From: CAYPNF01 sp964411985
GTDB lineage: Bacteria; Verrucomicrobiota; Verrucomicrobiia; Limisphaerales; J093
Direction: 5' to 3'
Length of the DNA: 64,000 nucleotides
Assembly (NCBI GenBank): GCA_964411985.1
Contig: CAYPNF010000009.1
Location: 133,668 to 197,667, forward strand
Notes under the pieces: generated by a model
Databases searched by the model: none
The model's input: only the letters and a program-made list of their open reading frames with translations
What the model was told of the DNA's origin: nothing
Translations under genes and position numbers: made by a program
Shown: positions 7,693-15,799 of the stretch, in pieces
Layout of the letters: every line of letters begins with the position of its first letter
How positions within the stretch are numbered: position 1 is the stretch's first letter

Positions 7693-9776
7693 AAGCCGGT
7701 TTGCCGAAAAAGAGCCAGGCTGAGCCAGGGGGCAGCCATCCCCTTGGCGCGAGCCTCCGCCACGGGGGCGTCAACTTCAGCCTCTTCTCTCGCTCCGCTG
7801 CCCGCGTGGAACTCCTGCTCTTTGACCGGGTGGACGACGCCCGGCCTAGTCGTGTCTTCGAGTTGGATCCGTACCTGAACCGGACCTATCATTACTGGCA
7901 CGTGTTTGTCCCGGGCGTGAAGGCGGGCCAGATTTATGGCTTTCGCGTTGAAGGGCCTTTCGACTTGGGGCGGGGCTTTCGATTCGATCCAACCAAAGTG
8001 TTGCTGGACCCGTATGGCCTGGCGGTGATGGTGCCGCCCAAGTATAGCCGCGACGCAGCTACCCTGGCTGGGGACAACACGGCAGCCGCCATGAAGAGTG
8101 TGGTGGTCGACCCTGCTGCTTACGATTGGGAAGGCGATGAACCCCTGCGCCGCCCCTGTGCGCAGACTATCATCTACGAGATGCACGTGCGCGGTTTCAC
8201 TCGCCACCCCAGTTCTGGTGTCAGCGAAGGCAAGCGCGGCACCTACGCCGGGCTCATCGAGAAAATTCCCTACCTGCAAGAGCTCGGCATCACGGCGGTG
8301 GAACTGTTGCCGGTCTTTCACTTCGATTCCCAGGACGCTCCGTCAGGTCGTTTGAACTACTGGGGCTATGCCCCCATTTCCTTCTTCGCACCCCACGCCG
8401 CCTACAGTTCCCGCCAGGACCCGCTCGGCCCCGTGGATGAATTTCGCGACATGGTGAAGGCCCTCCATCGCGCAGGTATCGAGGTGATTCTCGACGTGGT
8501 CTTCAACCACACCGCCGAAGGCAACGAAGAAGGGCCCACGCTCTGCTATCGCGGCCTCGCAAACGACCTCTATTACATCCTCGAACCCGACCGCGCCAAG
8601 TACTCCAACTACACCGGTACCGGGAATACCATCAACGCCAACAACCCCATCGTGCGGCGCATGATCGTAGACAGTCTGCGTTACTGGGTAGCGGAGATGC
8701 ACGTGGACGGTTTCCGCTTTGACCTTGCCTCCATCCTGGCCCGCGACGCTCGCGGCCATGTTCTCCCCAACCCGCCCGTGTTGTGGGACATTGAATCCGA
8801 TCCTCTGTTGGCGGGTACGAAATTGATCGCGGAGGCGTGGGACGCCGCTGGGCTCTACCAGGTGGGCAATTTCATCGGAGACAGTTGGAAAGAGTGGAAC
8901 GGTCGTTTTCGCGACGACACCCGCGACTTTTTCCGGGGTGAGAAAGGGGCGCTCCGGCGTTTCGCGGACCGCATGATTGGCAGCCCGGAGATCTATGGGC
9001 ACGAAGATCGCGAACCAGAACAGAGTATCAATTTTGTCACCTGCCATGACGGGTTCACTCTGAACGATCTTGTTTCCTACAACGAAAAGCATAACGAGGC
9101 GAATGGTGAGGGTAACCGCGACGGCGCGAATGACAACCGGAGCTGGAACTGCGGCGTCGAGGGGCCGACCGAGGACTCTGCGATTGAGCGACTCCGCAAC
9201 CGGCAGGTGAAGAACTTCTTGAGCGTTACGCTACTTTCGATTGGCGTGCCGATGCTCCTTATGGGAGACGAGGTTCGCCAAACCCAAGGCGGCAATAACA
9301 ACGCCTACTGCCAGGATAGTGAAATCAGTTGGTTCGACTGGGCACGGCTTCAGAAGCACGCAGATGTACACCGCTTCGTGAAGCTACTCACGGCGCGCCG
9401 GTTGTCGCGCGGGTTCGGGCACGAGCGCAAACGGACGAGTCTGAACCGCCTGATCCAGGACGCGTCGAAAACGTGGCACGGGGTCCGCCTGAATCAGCCT
9501 GACTGGAGCGACCACTCACACAGCGTTGGGTTCACGGTGGAACTGCGTCAGGAAAAGATCTTGCTGCACCTCATCTTCAACGGTTTCTGGGAACCCCTCG
9601 ACTTTGAGCTGCCCCCAGCCGGCAAGGATCCCTCGAACCACTGGAGGCGATGGATCGATACTGCGCTCGAGTCGCCCAACGACATCTTTCCCTGGCGGGA
9701 GGCTCCGCCGTTTTCGGGTTCTACCTACCGGGCTGAAGCCCGCTCGGTTGTGGCCCTTTACGTTCCCACCGACTGA
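7689..9776 (+). CDS. glgX: Glycogen debranching enzyme GlgX (GH13 isoamylase type)
   Basis: 695 residues with a GTG start overlapping the pyk stop. It hydrolyses alpha-1,6 branches of limit dextrins in glycogen breakdown. An N-terminal CBM48-like domain (about 15-110; PLGASLRHGGVNFSLFSRSA) precedes the GH13 barrel. Conserved regions are VILDVVFNHTAEG (region I), VDGFRFDLAS with nucleophile Asp near 345, LIAEAWDAAG with acid/base Glu near 382, and FVTCHDGFTLNDLVSY with the transition-state Asp near 454. GEGNRDGANDNRSWNCG is typical of GlgX/TreX. The C-terminal beta domain is complete. It could also act on maltodextrins like TreX. Confidence 0.95.
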   Translation: MKAGLPKKSQAEPGGSHPLGASLRHGGVNFSLFSRSAARVELLLFDRVDDARPSRVFELDPYLNRTYHYWHVFVPGVKAGQIYGFRVEGPFDLGRGFRFDPTKVLLDPYGLAVMVPPKYSRDAATLAGDNTAAAMKSVVVDPAAYDWEGDEPLRRPCAQTIIYEMHVRGFTRHPSSGVSEGKRGTYAGLIEKIPYLQELGITAVELLPVFHFDSQDAPSGRLNYWGYAPISFFAPHAAYSSRQDPLGPVDEFRDMVKALHRAGIEVILDVVFNHTAEGNEEGPTLCYRGLANDLYYILEPDRAKYSNYTGTGNTINANNPIVRRMIVDSLRYWVAEMHVDGFRFDLASILARDARGHVLPNPPVLWDIESDPLLAGTKLIAEAWDAAGLYQVGNFIGDSWKEWNGRFRDDTRDFFRGEKGALRRFADRMIGSPEIYGHEDREPEQSINFVTCHDGFTLNDLVSYNEKHNEANGEGNRDGANDNRSWNCGVEGPTEDSAIERLRNRQVKNFLSVTLLSIGVPMLLMGDEVRQTQGGNNNAYCQDSEISWFDWARLQKHADVHRFVKLLTARRLSRGFGHERKRTSLNRLIQDASKTWHGVRLNQPDWSDHSHSVGFTVELRQEKILLHLIFNGFWEPLDFELPPAGKDPSNHWRRWIDTALESPNDIFPWREAPPFSGSTYRAEARSVVALYVPTD

Positions 9777-9873
9777 AGCCCGAGATGGATTCCACATCCA
9801 AAGCGGCTGGAGTTGGATATGTTGTATTCAGTGGCTCCCCTCTTTTTTGGGAACTGGGGCGAAACGGAAAACC

Positions 9874-10680
9874 ATGAAGATCGCAACACAGAATGGCACT
9901 TGGATAGCGCGTCTGGCAGCCGCCGTCTTGAGTTTCACCCTCGGTTCCGGTTTCGGGCATGCCGCTATCACGTTTTTCTTTAACGGTTCCCAAACAACGA
10001 ACCTGGTGGACTCCGCAACCACCTCGGATACCCTCAGCAGCCAGGGATACTTGTTTACCCTGAGCCGTGACAAACTGTTCACCGGCGGGGTCGGGATGAC
10101 CAATCCCATCGGACGAACGGTTCGGATTCCCTGGCCAAAGGGACTCGAGGCCCAGGCGGTGACTGCCGGGCCATCCCCTAGCGGGGCGACGATCACCATC
10201 AAGCGACAGGATGGCCAACCGTTCAGCATCGAGTCCTTCACCGGCAAACTCCTGGCCAACACGGCCGGTGCCGGCGGATCTTTCGAAATCATGCCGATGC
10301 TCAACGGGCAGGACGGTCTGCAGGATCCGCTTGCTTTGGATGCCACTGGGTACGCCGGAAACACATTCAGCTACGCAACCCCCTCGCTCACCGGCTTCGA
10401 CACCTACACCATCAAGCTATACGTGGACTTTGCTCTCACCGCACTTACCGTGGTGGACGCCAGCCCGCCTGATCCCGTGCTGTCGATCTCAAGAGCCGGT
10501 GCCGGCTTGGTTGAAATATCCTGGCCGACGAACGCTGTTGGATACTCCCTCGAAGCGGTGGCCCGCCTGCCGGCGACCCTCTGGCGTCCCGTCACCAATA
10601 GCCCATCCGTTAACGGCGACCTGTTTACGGTGCAGATGGAGACAACCGAATCGTGCCAAGTCTATCGCCTGCGGAAATAG
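9874..10680 (+). CDS. Secreted protein with C-terminal verrucomicrobial sorting-like module
   Basis: 268 residues from the ATG at 9874; the frame is open further upstream but only inside glgX. A Sec signal peptide covers about 1-33 (ending in GFGHA). The body (34-205) is beta-rich and Gly/Thr-rich, with no recognised family. The C-terminal 60 residues read LVEISWPTNAVGYSLEAV, then LWRPVTNSPS and CQVYRLRK. This small beta module ending in YRLR recurs at the ends of many verrucomicrobial secreted proteins and has no established function. It is monocistronic, convergent with the Gfo/Idh gene that ends 8 bp away. Confidence 0.55.
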   Translation: MKIATQNGTWIARLAAAVLSFTLGSGFGHAAITFFFNGSQTTNLVDSATTSDTLSSQGYLFTLSRDKLFTGGVGMTNPIGRTVRIPWPKGLEAQAVTAGPSPSGATITIKRQDGQPFSIESFTGKLLANTAGAGGSFEIMPMLNGQDGLQDPLALDATGYAGNTFSYATPSLTGFDTYTIKLYVDFALTALTVVDASPPDPVLSISRAGAGLVEISWPTNAVGYSLEAVARLPATLWRPVTNSPSVNGDLFTVQMETTESCQVYRLRK

Positions 10681-10687
10681 AGCAACC

Positions 10688-11986
10688 TTAAAGCGACCAC
10701 GGCCCTCGCATCGCCCGCGACATGCGGCGTGCTGCCGCTTCATTGCCCAAGATAGTCTCTTTGGCTGGATCCCACCGAATCTTACGCTCGCTGCGAATGG
10801 CGATGTCACCCAGATGACTCATGAAATCCGACTGCACCGCGGAATCAATGTTGCTGACCGGGGTGCGTCGCGTGCGCACGCAGTTCAGAAAATCGCGATA
10901 ATGATGGTTTTCCTGCAGCAGATGCTTATCTCCGGGCTTGATCTGAACCTGGAGAAGTGACGCCGGTTCAGCCAGGATCCCGCCTCGCGATGCCGCGACC
11001 CAGCCCTCGGATCCGACAAACTTGGTCTGGTCGGAACCGGTCTTCATCGTGAACTCGACGCCGCTCGCGTAGCGGCCGCGGATATCCCAGTCCACCACCG
11101 TATCGAAGAGACCCGCCGCCGAGATGCGACCGGTGCCTTCGTATTCAACCGGAATGTGGGGATAACCCCAATGGGCAATATCCAGAGGATGAGCTCCCCA
11201 GCCGGCGATGAACCCGATCGCGTAATCATAAATGTGCCATCGCCCGGTGCCAAAAACCCGGTCGGTTGTGAAAGGAGCGAAGGGTGCGGGCCCCAGCCAG
11301 AGATCATAGTCCAGTCCCTCGGGCACAGGTTGGGGAGTGGCACGCCCGCCGGTCTCCCCGTTGGGCGCCAGGACGTGGATGGCCTTCAGATCGCCCAGAT
11401 AACCGTTGATGAGTAGTTCGCAGGCAAACCCGCAATGCTGGTTGAAGGAACGTTGCTGTGTGCCGTATTGGAATACCCTCCCGTGCGAATGAACGGCGGA
11501 TCGCAGCACCTTGTTTTGCTCCATGGTGAGCCCTAGCGGCTTTTCCACGTAGAGGTCCTTTCCAGCCCGGATCGCGGCCAACGCCAGCGGTACATGCCAA
11601 TGGTCCGGTGTGGCAATCACCACCGCGTCCACATCCTTTCTTGCCAATAGCTCCCGGAAGTCGTTGTACGTCTGGCAACCTTGATATGTCTCCTGCCCAC
11701 GCTGACTTGCGTAGTACTCATTCACCGTTCGAGCTGCGCCATCACGACGCTCGCGGATCGGATCACACACCGCCACGGTTTGTCCTTCCGCGAGTCCCAT
11801 CATTCCCTGCAACAATCCTCCTCCCTGGCCCCCGACTCCAATGTGGCCAAGGGCCACCCTGTTGCTCGGTGCAGTCGCTCCGAACACGCTGGCGGGGACA
11901 ATACTGGGCAACAGCAACCCGGCTCCCCCGCCGGCCAATGTCCGCTTTAGGAACTTCCGTCGGCTCGTGGTTATCATGGTAGTCAT
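10688..11986 (-). CDS. Tat-exported Gfo/Idh/MocA family oxidoreductase (copy 1)
   Basis: 432 residues from the ATG at 11986. A twin-arginine signal (TTSRRKFLKRTLAGGGAG) leads to export in folded form, presumably with bound NAD(P). The Rossmann start VALGHIGVGGQGGGLL is followed by DAVVIATPDHWHVPLALAAI and the family signature Lys in LYVEKPLGLTMEQN. The C-terminal substrate-binding domain includes WGAHPLDIAHWGY. Family members oxidise or epimerise sugars and inositols, but exported forms in planctomycetes and verrucomicrobia have no proven substrate. It follows the ThuA/HEAT gene by 19 bp in the same operon. Confidence 0.9.
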   Translation of the reverse strand: MTTMITTSRRKFLKRTLAGGGAGLLLPSIVPASVFGATAPSNRVALGHIGVGGQGGGLLQGMMGLAEGQTVAVCDPIRERRDGAARTVNEYYASQRGQETYQGCQTYNDFRELLARKDVDAVVIATPDHWHVPLALAAIRAGKDLYVEKPLGLTMEQNKVLRSAVHSHGRVFQYGTQQRSFNQHCGFACELLINGYLGDLKAIHVLAPNGETGGRATPQPVPEGLDYDLWLGPAPFAPFTTDRVFGTGRWHIYDYAIGFIAGWGAHPLDIAHWGYPHIPVEYEGTGRISAAGLFDTVVDWDIRGRYASGVEFTMKTGSDQTKFVGSEGWVAASRGGILAEPASLLQVQIKPGDKHLLQENHHYRDFLNCVRTRRTPVSNIDSAVQSDFMSHLGDIAIRSERKIRWDPAKETILGNEAAARRMSRAMRGPWSL

Positions 11987-12005
11987 TGGTTCTTGGGTGG
12001 ATCGT

Positions 12006-15000
12006 TCAAGGAAGGAATTGGCCGCGAATCTCCAGTTCGCGAATGGCTGGGCTGGACCCATAATAGCCCTCGATCTTGAGTTCGAGGGTCTGGCATTCTA
12101 CCCCGTTCAGCCCGACGGTAAGCCAGTTGTTGCGATACTCCGCCGACTGGACTTGTAACGCACGCTTTCCATCGCAGAGAACCTCGAAGTCCTTAGGGGC
12201 ATAGTTCTGGTGCTGCCAGCCTTGAATTCTCAGGAGCATGACCTTGGCCCGTCTTTTCAGCTGCACTTTCAGAGCGTAGAGCTTTTGATTGTCTACCTCA
12301 TCCCAATACGTTTGGGAATTTCCATCGATTGCGTTCGGCGCAGGCCCGCCCTGTCCGTCAGGAGACAAGCCGGTGGTGCTCGTCGCGGTGGCTCCTAGGC
12401 TCAGGTTCTGCAGGTCACTGAACTTCCACGTCAAAGCGGCGAGTCGGCCGGAGAGTGTCGGGTCGGCATTGTCCTTCATGAGCTTCTCCACCGCCGTTTT
12501 GGCAAGGCTGTTTTGACCGGCTTCCATGGCTTCCATCGCCTTCACCGCGGCGATCCGCGCCTCGCCCACCGTTTCGCCGTCACTCAGAAAATCAGTCAAG
12601 GCCGGGAAGCCGGCTCCTTGGGGCACTTCCCCCAAGGCGCTGAGCAGGATCCGCCTTTCAGCGACACTGGTTCCGGGCAAAAGTTGGGCGATTGCGGTCG
12701 CCACCTCTTTGGGGTTCTCTTTCGCCTGGGAGGCCAGGCGGAGCATTCCACGAAACGCCAGGGTACGCGACCGTGGGTCCTTCGTTTGGGAGGCGACCTT
12801 GCTGAGACTCTGGAATGCCGAGGGGTCAGGCCACTCCGCCAGAAGCCGAAGAGCGGCCAGAGCCACTTCCTCCTTTTGCGAGCCTACCTCCGATTCAATC
12901 AACTTCAGGCCCTGGGCTCCCCCTGTCATCGCCGCCACGCTGAGCAGCCTCACCTTGACGGAGGGCTCCGCCTGCCCAAGCTCGACTTCCAAGGACTTCA
13001 AGTCGCCTCCTCTGCGGTAGATTTCCGCGAGTGCAGTCTCGATCGCCGTCGCTTCCGGCTCGGCAGCGCTGCGCAACGGATGGAGCAAGGTCGGCGTGGC
13101 CTCGAGAGTTCCCACCTTGGCTAATCCCTGGGCCGCTGCCGTCCTGACCGGGCTGGAATCCGACTTCAGAGCGCTCTGCAGCAGGCTCGAGAGTCCTTTC
13201 GGATTCCTTGCCACCAAGGCATCCAGCAGCACCACCTGCAAAGACGGTCCGGCTCGTTCAAATTCCTGCTGGAGGACAGCGTCCACGCCCTCTCCGGGGA
13301 GCCTCGACAGGGCTCGGATAAGCTGGCGCCGGCTGTCATCGAGCGAAGTTCCCAGTGCCTGGAGGAGGGGGAGAACGGCCGAACCGTTCCCCAGGGAAGC
13401 TGCTGTATCTACGGCGACCACCCGCAACTCACCCGTGCTGGAGCGAACTAGTTCAAGAACCTGGGGCAGGGCTTCTTGTGCGCTCACCTCTACCAGGGCC
13501 GTCAGCAGGGCCACCTGGGTCTCGGGCGACAGCTGTGCCAGTTTGTCCACTGCCCGCAGGAGCGCCGCGCGATTGCAGCCAAGTTTCAAACCGCTTAAAG
13601 CCGCGTGCTGGACCGCCTCCTCGGGGCCCGAAAGCGCCTGAATCAAGTGATCACCCGTCTCCGGCCCAGGAACACTGGCGTCCAGCAGGAGAGCAGCTGT
13701 CCGGACTTCCACTGGTTCGCCGGGGGCAAGCCACTGCGAGAGGAAGGCGCGCATGTGGGCCGCCTGACCGTTGGATGCCATCGATTGTGCCGCCGAAATC
13801 TGCGCGCGGCGCAACTCGAGCCGAGCCGGCTCAGCTATTCTCGTCTCAAGGGAACACAGCGCATCCAAGGCAGGTTTGCCGCCAATGCGGCCAAGGGCAC
13901 GGCAAGCCGCTGTGCTGACCTGAACGTCAGTCGATTTGGCCAATCTTGCGATCGTCGCAACAGACCCTGGTTCACCCCGGGCCGCCAGGGAGTTGAGAAT
14001 GCTCACGCGTTGGCTAACAGAGTCACTGTCCAGAGCCTGGATCATGGCTCTTCGCGCCTCGGCTCCTGGAATGCGCTGCAGGGCTAGCAAGGCTTCCCCA
14101 AAGAGTTCGGGCGTGGAAAGTAGAGCTGCCAGCGCGGGAATCTCCCTCTTGGTGCCGATGAGGGACAACTGCTGGCAGAAGAGTTTCCTCGCTTCCAGTG
14201 TCGCTGACCGACTGGAAAGGCGCTTGGCAAGCTCCCTGCTGAGCGCGGGGGATCCTGCTGGACCCGTGCCTGCCACGAGGGACTCCAATTGCATCACATT
14301 CGTGCGATCCTCACCCCAGCGATAACCCTCAACGGCATCCAATGCAGCGCGGAACAGAGCTGAATCGTCTGAGGCTTTTGCCGGGATGGTTACTTTACCC
14401 CGAGCTGCCCACTCGGTGCCACGGCGCAGGAGAATCTGAAAACCGGCAGCTTCCATCGCGCGAGGGTCATGTCCCAGCACGAGGTTGAAGCATCGACCCT
14501 TCCCAAAGGTCGTGGTGAAGGCGACAGGTTCCTCCTTGCCACTTCCCCCCTTGGCCATATCGGAGAAGGCGGCTGCCAGGACATGGGGCGACCGAAGGGC
14601 CATTCGATGCCAAAGTTCGTCGGTGATACGAAATGGCTCGATTCCTCGGGTGATGGGGTGGGTTGGATCGGCCAGCCGCACTTCAAAAGTGTGCACCGGC
14701 CCGTGGCCAGTCTCCTTGCCCCAGGTTCCACCAATCAAATTGTGGTAGTCATCCCAATCGGGAAAGGAACTCCCTCCCGCATGCACGACGACCAACCCGC
14801 GTCCCTGGCGCACAAAGCCCAGGAAGGCCTCACGTGCTTTGGCAGGCCACTCTTTGACGCCGGAGTCACCCCAGCTGTTCCAATTGCTCAGGAGCACGTC
14901 GAACCGATCGCCTGTTGCTGCATCGAAGCGTTCCGGATGTGGGTCCACCTCGACCGTAAAACGCCCATCCCTCCTGAGAATCGATTCGAGCTGCGTGGTG

Positions 15001-15155
15001 GTCGCTGCCCAATCATGATTGTTCTGCCCGGTTTGAATGAGGACGCGGATCGGTCTTTCGGCGGCCTGCGAGCTGCCCGCCCCAGAACCAACGAAGATCC
15101 ACGCACAAACCGCAATCGGGACCGCCCAGAGCCTCTGACACAACATCAGTTTCAT
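12006..15155 (-). CDS. Secreted ThuA-like / HEAT-repeat protein with C-terminal F5/8-type domain
   Basis: 1049 residues. A signal peptide (about 1-31) precedes a ThuA-like class I amidotransferase-fold domain at about 35-255 (IRVLIQTGQNNHDW, LVVVHAGGSSFPDWDDYHNL, WGKETGHGPVHTF). Next come roughly 600 residues of HEAT/armadillo repeats, many with the motif LAALLSTPE or TAASLGNGSAVLPLLQAL. A C-terminal domain of about 130 residues (DGNSQTYWDEVDNQ) resembles discoidin-type carbohydrate binding. ThuA domains are linked to sugar metabolism, without an established reaction. The start lies 10 bp below the thioesterase stop, so the two form an operon with the following Gfo/Idh gene. Confidence 0.85.
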   Translation of the reverse strand: MKLMLCQRLWAVPIAVCAWIFVGSGAGSSQAAERPIRVLIQTGQNNHDWAATTTQLESILRRDGRFTVEVDPHPERFDAATGDRFDVLLSNWNSWGDSGVKEWPAKAREAFLGFVRQGRGLVVVHAGGSSFPDWDDYHNLIGGTWGKETGHGPVHTFEVRLADPTHPITRGIEPFRITDELWHRMALRSPHVLAAAFSDMAKGGSGKEEPVAFTTTFGKGRCFNLVLGHDPRAMEAAGFQILLRRGTEWAARGKVTIPAKASDDSALFRAALDAVEGYRWGEDRTNVMQLESLVAGTGPAGSPALSRELAKRLSSRSATLEARKLFCQQLSLIGTKREIPALAALLSTPELFGEALLALQRIPGAEARRAMIQALDSDSVSQRVSILNSLAARGEPGSVATIARLAKSTDVQVSTAACRALGRIGGKPALDALCSLETRIAEPARLELRRAQISAAQSMASNGQAAHMRAFLSQWLAPGEPVEVRTAALLLDASVPGPETGDHLIQALSGPEEAVQHAALSGLKLGCNRAALLRAVDKLAQLSPETQVALLTALVEVSAQEALPQVLELVRSSTGELRVVAVDTAASLGNGSAVLPLLQALGTSLDDSRRQLIRALSRLPGEGVDAVLQQEFERAGPSLQVVLLDALVARNPKGLSSLLQSALKSDSSPVRTAAAQGLAKVGTLEATPTLLHPLRSAAEPEATAIETALAEIYRRGGDLKSLEVELGQAEPSVKVRLLSVAAMTGGAQGLKLIESEVGSQKEEVALAALRLLAEWPDPSAFQSLSKVASQTKDPRSRTLAFRGMLRLASQAKENPKEVATAIAQLLPGTSVAERRILLSALGEVPQGAGFPALTDFLSDGETVGEARIAAVKAMEAMEAGQNSLAKTAVEKLMKDNADPTLSGRLAALTWKFSDLQNLSLGATATSTTGLSPDGQGGPAPNAIDGNSQTYWDEVDNQKLYALKVQLKRRAKVMLLRIQGWQHQNYAPKDFEVLCDGKRALQVQSAEYRNNWLTVGLNGVECQTLELKIEGYYGSSPAIRELEIRGQFLP

Positions 15156-15165
15156 AAAGGAAAGG

Positions 15166-15651
15166 TCATACTCCTGAAGTTCGAATCCGGCGCAGCAGCT
15201 CTTTACGGGCTTCTACGCGCATCTTGGCATTCTCATATCGCCGCACTTCATCCGGGCTTTCAGGCTGTAACTGCGGGAGAGGTGTTGGACGTTCATCCTC
15301 TCCCAACGATACGAGAGTGACATAGGCGGTGGTGGCCCGGATCGATTGGCCCGTGTGCGGGTTCTCCCGGGTTACGAGCACCCCGACTTCCATGGAGGTT
15401 CGCCCTACGTAATTCGCCGACGCCTTGAGCACCACATGCTCGCCGATGTGAATGGGGGCCAGGAAGGAGATCTGGTCGATGCCCACCGTGACCACCTCCC
15501 GCTCGCAGTGTCGCTGGGCCACCATCGCTGCCACCATGTCGATAGACGAGAGAATGTGACCGCCAAAAGCAATCCCCGCAGGGTTGGCATGATGGGGCAT
15601 GATGATGAAGCGGGTCTCCACCTGGCTTGCCCTTGGAGTTTTGATGCTCAT
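15166..15651 (-). CDS. Acyl-CoA thioesterase, hotdog fold (YciA-like)
   Basis: 161 residues, full length for a single hotdog domain. The N-terminal half carries RFIIMPHHANPAGIAFGGHI, matching the acyl-CoA hydrolase signature in which the Asn/Gly region and the following Asp (SSIDMVAAMVAQRH) form the active site. VTVGIDQISFLAPIHIGEHV and TTAYVTLVSL are the central strands. The enzyme releases free fatty acids and CoA in the cytosol. The C-terminal 35 residues are a charged helix. It is the first gene of the operon containing the ThuA/HEAT and Gfo/Idh genes, a combination without an obvious metabolic logic. Confidence 0.88.
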   Translation of the reverse strand: MSIKTPRASQVETRFIIMPHHANPAGIAFGGHILSSIDMVAAMVAQRHCEREVVTVGIDQISFLAPIHIGEHVVLKASANYVGRTSMEVGVLVTRENPHTGQSIRATTAYVTLVSLGEDERPTPLPQLQPESPDEVRRYENAKMRVEARKELLRRIRTSGV

Positions 15652-15799
15652 TCAGTGCGCGGTCTCTGCCGCGAGTGCCATCGTAGCGCCCCCGTCGGAT
15701 TAGGGCAACCTCGGACGTTTTGCCAGGACCCGAAATCGCACTTCACGGTTGCCACGGAGTCCTGGAGGGATTAAGCCTTCCGTCCATCCACTTTTACCA

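Noticed and set aside
9526..9873. Upstream extension of the 9874 secreted protein into glgX
   Set aside because: This part is the antiphase of the glgX C-terminus; the signal peptide begins at the 9874 ATG.
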